Positions 54,747-64,000 of a stretch of 64,000 nt of DNA are shown here, one piece after another; positions within the stretch are counted from its first letter, which is position 1, and every line of letters begins with the position of its first letter. The notes below the pieces were generated by a model. The model was not told where the DNA came from, did not search any database, and was given only the letters and a program-made list of their open reading frames with translations. The position numbers and the translations under genes are program-made. This DNA is from Tolypothrix sp. FACHB-123 (GTDB lineage: Bacteria > Cyanobacteriota > Cyanobacteriia > Cyanobacteriales > Nostocaceae). The stretch lies in NCBI RefSeq assembly GCF_014697075.1, contig NZ_JACJRE010000004.1:62001-126000 (forward strand), written 5' to 3'.

Positions 54747-55022
54747 TTAATCATCAAATGCTGCTAGACGTTCGAGTTCTGTAGTAAAAATCTCAGACCC
54801 AACCATTTTAGAATTAGCTACAGCCATTTGTGCTTGTTGACCTAAAATTAAATCTTCTAATTGAGCAATTCTATTCATTAATTGCTCGTAATTCTCCGCT
54901 GACATAATTACGTAACTAGCTTGTGATTCGCTTGTCAGTATGATTGGTTCCGTCGCAGCTTGTTCTAAAACATCGCTGTAGATATTTTGGATATCTCCAA
55001 GGGTAAATTGGCGCATTTTCAA
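54747..55022 (-). CDS. Phd/YefM-type antitoxin
   Basis: 91 residues; ATG at 55016 (MRQFTLGDIQNIYSDVLEQA) is an alternative. Fold of the Phd/YefM family: TEPIILTSESQASYVIMSAENYEQLMNRIAQLE. N-terminal half binds the operator; C-terminal acidic tail (AVANSKMVGSEIFTTELERLAAFDD) should wrap the toxin. Promoter/operator expected at 55023-55095. Same strand and 8 bp before the toxin gene. Confidence 0.9.
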   Translation of the reverse strand: MKMRQFTLGDIQNIYSDVLEQAATEPIILTSESQASYVIMSAENYEQLMNRIAQLEDLILGQQAQMAVANSKMVGSEIFTTELERLAAFDD

Positions 55023-55095
55023 GCTTTCCTAAATGCTTATGAAGAGATTATAACAAGTACATCATTAATATTTTTTAGCAACTAATTAAATTCAC

Positions 55096-55448
55096 GCGAT
55101 CGCACTTTCCCAACATCACAAAGGCGTAGCCGTAAGGCTTGTCGTCAGACATCGCACTCTCTCCACTACAACCAAAAGGCGATCGCACTTTCCCATAAAC
55201 TTAATAAATGCGATCGCATTCCTCAAAACTACCAAAATGCGATCGCACTTTCCCATAAACTTAACAAACGAGATCGCAATTCTCCAAAAACCAAAAGGCA
55301 ATCGCACTTTCCCAACATCACAAAGGCGATCGCACTTCCCAAAAACCAAAATGCGATCGCATTCTTTAAAACTACCAAAAAGTGATCGCATTCCTCAAAA
55401 CTACTAAAAGGCGATCGCATTCTTTAAAACTACCAAAAAGCGATCGCA
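55096..55448. repeat. HIP1-based direct repeat array B
   Basis: About eleven units of 26-31 bp, each starting GCGATCGC (variants GAGATCGC, GCAATCGC, GTGATCGC) followed by ATTCCTCAAAACTACCAAAAT, ACTTTCCCATAAACTTAATA or ACTTCCCAAAAACCAAAAT. One unit carries the hairpin element (55124-55155). Open frames across this stretch (91 and 63 codons on the reverse strand) are only repeat translations (NAIAFW.., FMGKCDRI). The array ends at the transposase remnant. Confidence 0.75.
55124..55155. repeat. Hairpin element GCGTAGCC...CATCGC inside array B
   Basis: Identical 32-bp copy of the element at 54414-54445, again sitting at a HIP1 position. Confidence 0.7.
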
Positions 55449-55823
55449 TCATCTTAGAATTGACCAAAGATCATCTCGAATTAGCCACCGAACTACTAGA
55501 AAAATTAGACGAGCATTGGAAATTGGCTCCCCGTAAAGCTTCTCTATGACCGTATCATCAACGCTTAAAATCCCTCCTATCAAATTAATTACGCTCTTTA
55601 CCATATCGAACAAATCTTTTGGTTCGTATCTCTCTCTGAGTAAAAAGCGATTTACACTATCATGTGAAACATCTTTCAATATCTCTGCTAATCGGCTGCA
55701 TCCCCCATGCTTTGGCTCTGATAGCAGAAATAGAGTGTAATGTTCCAGATTACATTGTGCTGTCGAGGGTTTGCTGATTTCTCTAATTGTCCGATACCTG
55801 TGAGTAGACGACACCAATCTCAA
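55449..55823 (-). pseudogene. Transposase remnant (DDE family N-terminal part)
   Basis: 124 codons. Resembles the start of an IS4-type (IS701/ISNpu-like) DDE transposase: PKHGGCSRLAEILKDVSHDSVNRFLLRERYEPKDLFDMV, then the first catalytic Asp region GGILSVDDTVIEKLYGE. The rest of the usual 350-400 residue protein is missing; after residue 95 the sequence (ISNARLIFLVVRWLIRDDL) looks out of register and ends at repeat array B. Inverted repeats were not found. Inactive, and shows that an IS once inserted here. Confidence 0.72.
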
Positions 55824-55909
55824 GTCAGCATTATATTACCACTCTGTCAATGCGTAAGTCCTAGATCCAATAGTCATCAAATTACGAAAAATTGGCGCGG
55901 GAGGGGACA

Positions 55910-55931
55910 CAGCAGTGCTGTGTCCCTACGA
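55910..55931. repeat. GGGACACAGCAGTGCTGTGTCC palindrome
   Basis: Near-perfect dyad around 55918, related to the palindrome at 12357-12379. Dispersed hairpin element. Confidence 0.65.
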
Positions 55932-56066
55932 TATATGTAGTTTTAAAAACCATGCATATTTAGTATTTCCTGGCTTAACTCTTAAAGGCTATAAATTCAA
56001 GAGTGCGATCGCACTTCCCGCATCAATCAGAAGGGAATGAGGGAACAAGGGAGAGAAGGGAGACAA

Positions 56067-56098
56067 ATACCCAATGCCCCATGCCCAATGCCCCATAA
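56067..56098. repeat. CCCAATG/CCCCATG heptad array
   Basis: Five tandem heptads, same family as at 28710-28738. Confidence 0.75.
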
Positions 56099-56099
56099 C

Positions 56100-56126
56100 A
56101 AAAAAGAGGCCTCACTCGACCTCTTC
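56100..56126 (-). terminator. Terminator of the apc operon
   Basis: On the reverse strand: GAAGAGG ... CCTCTTTTTTG, a 6-bp stem (56104-56109 / 56120-56125) followed by a T-run, 40 bp past the apcC stop. Intrinsic terminator. Confidence 0.82.
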
Positions 56127-56164
56127 GCAACTCCCTACAATAATCTTCGTTATATAGATGGTAA

Positions 56165-56371
56165 TTACAGCAACCCAGTGTTAGTACCTTGCTTACCAGT
56201 TGCCAATTCAACTTTAACGATTTTGCCACCCATTTTCATGATGCGTTGCTGTTCGCGGAACCAGTTCTCGAAGGGGACTAACTTGGTGAAGTAGGTATTT
56301 TGCAGTTCGCGTTGGGTGCGAATTCGGGTTTGACTGGGTACACAAGCAGTAACTTTAAACAACCGGGCCAT
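56165..56371 (-). CDS. apcC: Phycobilisome core linker LC7.8
   Basis: 68 residues. Small CpcD-type linker that caps the allophycocyanin core trimers. Matches the family over its whole length: MARLFKVTACVPSQTRIRTQRELQNTYF and IMKMGGKIVKVELATGKQGTN. Ribosome site AGGAGA. Last gene of the apc operon; 239-bp spacer from apcB includes an A/T-rich stretch that may be an attenuator. Highly expressed. Confidence 0.97.
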   Translation of the reverse strand: MARLFKVTACVPSQTRIRTQRELQNTYFTKLVPFENWFREQQRIMKMGGKIVKVELATGKQGTNTGLL

Positions 56372-56610
56372 CTTAGATTCTCCTGTAGTAATTGTGAAAA
56401 CTTTTTTATTTCAAAAAAGGGGAGCGTTTTTAAGACAAATTCTTTAAATTAATCACTGCAAAGGCTGGAAATCAAGCATCAATACTAGACCGCTAACACT
56501 CATCATAATTGATTATTTCAACGAAGTTAAGCGATAAACGCTCTAGCACTCACAATTGATTTCCAGACTTCAATTAAGCCGCACCTAAATTATTAAGTGC
56601 CAACTAACTC
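56372..56610. other. apcB-apcC spacer, 239 bp
   Basis: AT-rich. T-run TTTTTATTTCAAAAAAGGGG near 56402-56421 may form a partial terminator between apcB and apcC (reading right to left). No gene. Confidence 0.4.
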
Positions 56611-57099
56611 TTAGCTTAAGCCAGAGGAGATGTAGTCTAGGTAAACACCCATTTCTTTACCAGCATCAGAACCTACCAAGCTAGCGGTTACTTCTTTGAT
56701 AGCTTGGATAGCTTGTACGGTAGAGCTAACGGGAACGCCCAAGGAGTTGTAGGTTTCTTTCAAACCGTTGAGTACGCGCTCGTCGAGGATGGAAGGATCG
56801 CCAGCTAGCATAGCGTAGGTAGCATAGCGGAGGTAGTAATCCAAGTCGCGGATACAAGCAGCGTAGCGACGGGTGGTGTACATGTTACCGCCGGGACGGG
56901 TAACGTCAGAGTACAACAAAGATTTAGCTACAGCTTCTTTAACGATCGCAGCAGCGTTAGCGCTGATGGTGCTAGCAGCACGTACGCGGAGTTCGCCACT
57001 TGCAAAGTAGTTTTTGAGTTTGTCTAAAGCAGAAGCGTCTAGATATTTACCTTGAACGTCTGCAGAGTTAATGACAGAGGTAATTGCGTCTTGAGCCAT
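56611..57099 (-). CDS. apcB: Allophycocyanin beta chain
   Basis: 162 residues. Phycobiliprotein subunit; the bilin-binding Cys82 lies in [20 protein letters not shown]. The conserved modified Asn position is N72 in GNMYTT. Core light-harvesting pigment that passes energy to photosystem II. Ribosome site AAGGAA. 65 bp downstream of apcA, same strand. Confidence 0.97.
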   Translation of the reverse strand: MAQDAITSVINSADVQGKYLDASALDKLKNYFASGELRVRAASTISANAAAIVKEAVAKSLLYSDVTRPGGNMYTTRRYAACIRDLDYYLRYATYAMLAGDPSILDERVLNGLKETYNSLGVPVSSTVQAIQAIKEVTASLVGSDAGKEMGVYLDYISSGLS

Positions 57100-57164
57100 G
57101 TTGTTAATTCCTTTTTTCCAACCGTATTACAATACTTCGGTTTTAGCAGCGAAACCGCTTTAAC

Positions 57165-57650
57165 CTAGGAGAGGGCACCAACTACGTAGTCGAAGTAAGA
57201 ACCAGCTTCAGCTGCATCATCAGCAGACAGTAATGCAGAAGCGCCGCTCTTTAGACCACGGATACCTTCAGTAATACCTTCGATAGGAGTACCCAAGGAC
57301 TTGTACATTTCACGAGCACCGATTACACCGATTTCTTCGATGGGGGTTACGTCGCCAGAAACGATTCCGTAGGTAACTAGACGCAAGTAGTAGTCTAAGT
57401 CGCGTAAGCAGGTAGCTGTCAATTCTTGACCGTAAGCGTTACCACCAGGAGACACTACGTCAGGACGCTTTTGGAAAACTTGTTCGCCAGCTTGCTTAAC
57501 TAGACGCTCGCGGTTTTCAGTTAAGATTTGTGCAATCCGCAGACGACGCTCACCGCCGCTAACAAAGGACTTGATCCGATCTAACTCACCAGGGCTGAGG
57601 TAGCGGGCTTCTGCATCAGCATTCACGATGGACTTCGTGACGATACTCAT
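57165..57650 (-). CDS. apcA: Allophycocyanin alpha chain
   Basis: 161 residues. Bilin-binding Cys81 in [17 protein letters not shown]; start [20 protein letters not shown]. Forms trimers with ApcB. Strong ribosome site TTGGAGGAATCC. Promoter expected in 57651-57990. Highest-expressed genes of the window. The 459-bp gap to apcE with an apcE terminator suggests that apcAB(C) has its own promoter. Confidence 0.97.
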   Translation of the reverse strand: MSIVTKSIVNADAEARYLSPGELDRIKSFVSGGERRLRIAQILTENRERLVKQAGEQVFQKRPDVVSPGGNAYGQELTATCLRDLDYYLRLVTYGIVSGDVTPIEEIGVIGAREMYKSLGTPIEGITEGIRGLKSGASALLSADDAAEAGSYFDYVVGALS

Positions 57651-58109
57651 TAATGGATTCCTCCAATCTACGAATTAAACCAGAATTTTAATTAAAACTG
57701 GTGCGACTTTAAATTTTGGATGACGGTAGCTTTTTTCTTGTTAATTCTTCAGAACAAACACTTGACAAAAATGTCATATGTAGTTTTCAGAATAACTGCT
57801 TGAGTCAATATCTACTACGCAAGCTGCGAAAATTTAGTTACCTTCCGCAAAACATTCTCCGGCATTCTGTTGAGCATTTATGACTGCTCTTAACACTTTG
57901 TAATATTCCTTTTCAGATTTAGCGAAAGTTTTAAGAGTCTGAAAGTAATGTTACGAAAGGTTACAGAATTACCGTCAATAGGCACAATTAAGCAGTGCTG
58001 AATGATTGCTGAGTCATCAGTATTCAGCACTGAATGAGGTCAAGAGTCCAAGATGTTGAACTCCTGACCTGTGATTATTGATGATTAACTAGTTAACTGC
58101 GCTCAACGA
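57651..58109. other. apcE-apcA spacer, 459 bp
   Basis: Left side: apcA leader and promoter (AT-rich, with TTGACAAAAATGTCATATGT near 57761-57780). Right side: the apcE terminator hairpins. No gene. Confidence 0.55.
57993..58032 (-). terminator. apcE terminator
   Basis: CAGTGCTGAAT (57993-58003) / ATTCAGCACTG (58022-58032), a perfect 11-bp stem. A second, nearby hairpin AGGTCAAGAGT / ACTCCTGACCT (58037-58071) lies between it and the apcE stop. Two stems in series suggest partial termination. Confidence 0.75.
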
Positions 58110-61770
<3,661 letters not shown>

Positions 61771-62301
61771 ATGTTGAAGAATCACATCTTTTACATAAAG
61801 CTTTCTTTTGCTTTATGTACTGTGCCTGTAAGTCTTTCTCTGGCTCCTGCTCATGCCTTACCTGGACAAAATATTAAGACCGTTGTCAATTGGGTTAAGA
61901 CCAAAGCCATGTTACCAGCGCTCAAATATAACAGCGAATCCCATGGTTATGATGGCACCAAAGGTAAATTGTATTTTTATGCTGATGTTACTTCTCAAAA
62001 CGGGACAGTAACCAAAGAGGGAATCACAGTCAGTGGTAACTCTAGCCTGAAATTCACGCAAAAAAATAGTCCATCTGTAAAATTAATTCAAAATATTTAT
62101 AATTCCAGCATTGCTAACGATTACCAAAAGTCTCGTAATGTAATTAAGGTTGGTCGAGACCTTTTCTCTCGCGGTCAAAAATATGCATACATCACGGCTG
62201 AAGTTCAAGGTGGCTCTGCATTTCAGATAATTTCCTTAAGCAGTCTTCAAGATGCAATAGATAATGCTAAATTTTGCCAAACCAATCAATGTGATATTTA
62301 G
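61771..62301 (+). CDS. Hypothetical secreted protein
   Basis: 176 residues. Signal peptide FYIKLSFALCTVPVSLSLAPAHA with AHA cleavage, then an exported domain with Ser/Thr-rich beta sequence (YNSESHGYDGTKGKLYFYAD, GITVSGNSSLKFTQKN) and an acidic end. One Cys pair at the C-terminus (FCQTNQCDI). Not recognised. Upstream gap is 427 bp, downstream the methyltransferase 125 bp away on the same strand. Confidence 0.65.
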   Translation: MLKNHIFYIKLSFALCTVPVSLSLAPAHALPGQNIKTVVNWVKTKAMLPALKYNSESHGYDGTKGKLYFYADVTSQNGTVTKEGITVSGNSSLKFTQKNSPSVKLIQNIYNSSIANDYQKSRNVIKVGRDLFSRGQKYAYITAEVQGGSAFQIISLSSLQDAIDNAKFCQTNQCDI

Positions 62302-62425
62302 CACTATCACTTGATTTATAAATTTATTTGTAGAGGTAGGCAACAGCTAAGACGTAAATAACTTGTAGTAGTTAAGTGGCAAACTACATCTGGTAAACTC
62401 AATTTTGCCGCCAAAATTACTTGTT

Positions 62426-63628
62426 ATGTCCGACGCCCAAACTGTTAGCGCTGCTGTTGCTCAACTTTACAACACTTACCCCTTTCCTCCAGAACCGTTG
62501 TTAGATGAACCACCTCCAGGTTATAACTGGCGCTGGAATTGGCTAGCTGCTTACAATTTTTGTACTGGTAAAAAACCGCAAAAGCAAGACATCCGCATTT
62601 TAGACGCTGGTTGCGGTACTGGGGTCGGTACAGAATATTTAGTTCACCTCAATCCGCAAGCTTCGGTTGTTGGTATCGATTTGAGTGCTGGTGCTTTAGC
62701 TGTAGCTAAAGAGCGTTGTCAGCGTTCTAAAGCCAACCGCGTTGAGTTTCATCACCTCAGCTTGTTTGATCTGGAACAGCTACCAGGTGAGTTTGATTTA
62801 ATTAATTGCGTTGGTGTGTTACACCATACTTCTGACCCAATTCGCGGGATTCAAGCCTTAGCGAAGAAGTTAGCACCAGGCGGCTTAATGCACATTTTTG
62901 TCTATGGTGAGTTGGGACGCTGGGAAATTCAACTCATGCAAAAAGCGATCGCTCTCCTTCAAGGTGACAAACGCGGCGATTATCGCGATGGCGTACAAGT
63001 CGGACGGCAATTATTCTCTTCTCTACCAGAAAATAACCGAATTGTCAAGCGCGAAAAAGAGCGCTGGTCACTGGAAAATCATCGGGATGAAAACTTTGCT
63101 GATATGTACGTTCATCCCCAAGAGATTGATTACAATATTGAGACACTTTTTGAATTAATTGATGCTTCTGGTTTAGAGTTTATTGGCTTCTCTAATCCTG
63201 GTTTTTGGCAATTAGAAAGACTTTTAGCCAAAGCACCAGAGTTAATTACCAGAGCCAATCAGTTGAGCGATGCCTCCGGCGGGCTACGCCAACGCCAAAT
63301 TTACCGTTTAATTGAATTACTCGATCCAGAAGTTACCCATTACGAATTTTTTCTTGGGCGTCCTCCAATTACCAAAGCCGATTGGTCAGATGATAACAGT
63401 CTATTACAAGCGATTCCCGAACTGAATCCTTGTATAGAGGGTTTTCCCAGCCAATGTATCTTTAACTACGATTACCAAATAGTTAATTTGTCGTTAGCAG
63501 AATTAGAATTTCTACAACGTTGTAATAGTAATTATACAGTGGCAGATCTATTAGCTGATGTGCAGATAAATTTGGATGATGTCAGAAAACTGGTGAAACA
63601 GCAGTTGATTTTGTTAACACCAGCTTAA
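62426..63628 (+). CDS. Class I SAM-dependent methyltransferase
   Basis: 400 residues from the ATG at 62426; an upstream TTG at 62405 is unlikely. N-terminal segment YNTYPFPPEPLLDEPPPGYN, then SAM-binding motif I ILDAGCGTGVGTEYL, motif II VGIDLSAGALAVAKER, and INCVGVLHHTSDP. Later region is not recognised and may bind substrate. The protein carries about ten residues, SDASGGLRQRQ, coded by a dispersed repeat (63267-63296). Substrate unknown. Complete. Confidence 0.85.
   Translation: MSDAQTVSAAVAQLYNTYPFPPEPLLDEPPPGYNWRWNWLAAYNFCTGKKPQKQDIRILDAGCGTGVGTEYLVHLNPQASVVGIDLSAGALAVAKERCQRSKANRVEFHHLSLFDLEQLPGEFDLINCVGVLHHTSDPIRGIQALAKKLAPGGLMHIFVYGELGRWEIQLMQKAIALLQGDKRGDYRDGVQVGRQLFSSLPENNRIVKREKERWSLENHRDENFADMYVHPQEIDYNIETLFELIDASGLEFIGFSNPGFWQLERLLAKAPELITRANQLSDASGGLRQRQIYRLIELLDPEVTHYEFFLGRPPITKADWSDDNSLLQAIPELNPCIEGFPSQCIFNYDYQIVNLSLAELEFLQRCNSNYTVADLLADVQINLDDVRKLVKQQLILLTPA
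63267..63296. repeat. Small dispersed repeat inside the methyltransferase gene
   Basis: GCGATGCCTCCGGCGGGCTA CGCCAACGCC: arms GGCG/CGCC pair to form a hairpin. It is in frame and translated as DASGGLRQR. The same type of insertion is at 26403-26432. Confidence 0.8.
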
Positions 63629-63662
63629 TTTCGCTGCTAAAATTCTTGTATTTTACTTATGT

Positions 63663-63694
63663 TCCGGTCGTTTGCAACGTTCCGGATTTTTTTT
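63663..63694 (+). terminator. Methyltransferase terminator
   Basis: TCCGG (63663-63667) / CCGGA (63682-63686) with a 14-nt loop, followed by eight T, 35 bp past the stop. Confidence 0.75.
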
Positions 63695-63868
63695 ACTAGC
63701 AAAATATATATTTATACAAATTTTATCAAAAATTACTTTTATATAAAGTTTCTATCAAAGCTACTCTTTTTGGCTAAGTATTGAAAATTATTAAGATACA
63801 TTGTTTACAGCCTCATATCAGAGGTTGTACTTAAAAAACTTAACTGTAGTCATTCAGAGAATTTGCGG

Positions 63869-64000
63869 ATGAAATTAACTAAACATGTGAGTGTTGCTGC
63901 TGCGAGCCTAGCCTTAACTGTTGCGGCTGTGAATGCTAAACCTGCACAAGCAGCAAGTGTAGTACTCGACAATCAAGTTGGTCAAGAATACAAGTACAAG
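63869..64000 (+). CDS. Secreted protein, N-terminus only
   Basis: 44 codons from the ATG at 63869 to the window edge. Signal peptide HVSVAAASLALTVAAVNAK PAQA with cleavage near AQA, then SVVLDNQVGQEYKYK. Possibly another PEP-CTERM/exported protein of the class at 724-1554, but the C-terminal tag lies outside. Function not known. Confidence 0.75.
   Translation, partial: MKLTKHVSVAAASLALTVAAVNAKPAQAASVVLDNQVGQEYKYK

Larger units (their letters stand above)
55824..56164. other. Intergenic, 341 bp, repeats
   Basis: Between the transposase remnant and apcC. Contains the palindrome GGGGACACAGCAGTGCTGTG TCCC at 55910-55931, HIP1 sites, and a heptad array TACCCAATGCCCCATGCCCA (56067-56098), then the apcC terminator. 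No gene. Confidence 0.55.

Noticed and set aside
55116-55420. 91- and 63-codon reverse-strand frames in the HIP1 array
   Set aside because: Their sequences are only the repeat units translated over and over (NAIAFW, FMGKCDRI), without any gene-like feature.
54192-55448. CRISPR array
   Set aside because: Units are contiguous and degenerate, with no unique spacers and no cas genes nearby.

Overview
The window is chromosomal DNA from a phycobilisome-containing cyanobacterium, most likely a filamentous Nostocales-type genome (Nostoc/Calothrix/Tolypothrix relatives). The evidence is a complete allophycocyanin core operon (apcE, apcA, apcB, apcC), a plant-type ferredoxin, a CRR6-type NDH-1 assembly factor, a phytol-kinase-like enzyme, a biliverdin reductase, many copies of the HIP1 octamer GCGATCGC, and the short heptad repeats and small dispersed repeats typical of this group. 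No rRNA, tRNA, CRISPR array, phage or plasmid module was seen. Most of the window is housekeeping or conserved cyanobacterial sequence.

Layout. 1-7.2 kb: truncated glutaredoxin, a PEP-CTERM secreted protein, the ribosome-associated GTPase HflX, a small hypothetical protein, a CtpB-type protease and IspG. 7.6-10.8 kb: a 1043-residue mosaic of adhesion/lectin-like domains (two LamG, three 40-residue repeats, jacalin-like, lamin-tail). 11.2-18 kb: isochorismatase-like hydrolase, a 136-bp MITE with target duplication, LysM-M23 peptidase, Deg/HtrA protease, DUF760, ScpB, IspD, GT9 glycosyltransferase. 18.4-29.2 kb: hypothetical protein, CRR6, a long gene-poor stretch, a Fur-family regulator (FurC/PerR type), a pseudo-receiver/DUF3685 protein, phytol kinase, a flavin disulfide-reductase homologue lacking its redox cysteines, a CobD-like aminotransferase, HU, and a lumenal pentapeptide protein. 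29.4-34.2 kb: the glycine cleavage genes gcvT-gcvH-gcvP. 34.3-45 kb: RmlD-like reductase, TPR lipoprotein, membrane pentapeptide protein, Map, BvdR, PetF, SpoIID-like protein, sulfiredoxin, Dps, and an HTH-GrpE fusion. 45.4-54.1 kb: a STAS/PP2C partner-switching pair, DUF1350, glycosyltransferases, and a three-gene FHA/lipoprotein/membrane operon. 54.2-55.8 kb: a type II toxin-antitoxin pair inside two arrays of HIP1-based direct repeats, next to a transposase remnant. 56-61.4 kb: the apc operon. 61.7-64 kb: a secreted hypothetical, a methyltransferase and a truncated secreted protein.

Functional threads. IspG and IspD are two steps of the MEP isoprenoid route. ApcE/A/B/C build the phycobilisome core; four linker repeats in ApcE predict a five-cylinder core. 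Fur-type regulator, sulfiredoxin and Dps belong to peroxide/metal stress. HhoA/HtrA-type protease, CtpB-type protease and the LysM-M23 and SpoIID-like proteins act in the envelope or lumen.

The least ordinary observations are: an HflX reading frame whose conserved N-terminus has no standard start codon; a MITE with clear terminal inverted repeats and target duplication plus a degenerate relative; small dispersed repeats translated in frame inside two enzymes; and HIP1-pitched repeat arrays flanking a toxin-antitoxin pair in which whole HIP1 octamers are replaced by hairpin elements. I see no convincing new multi-gene system such as a defence island.
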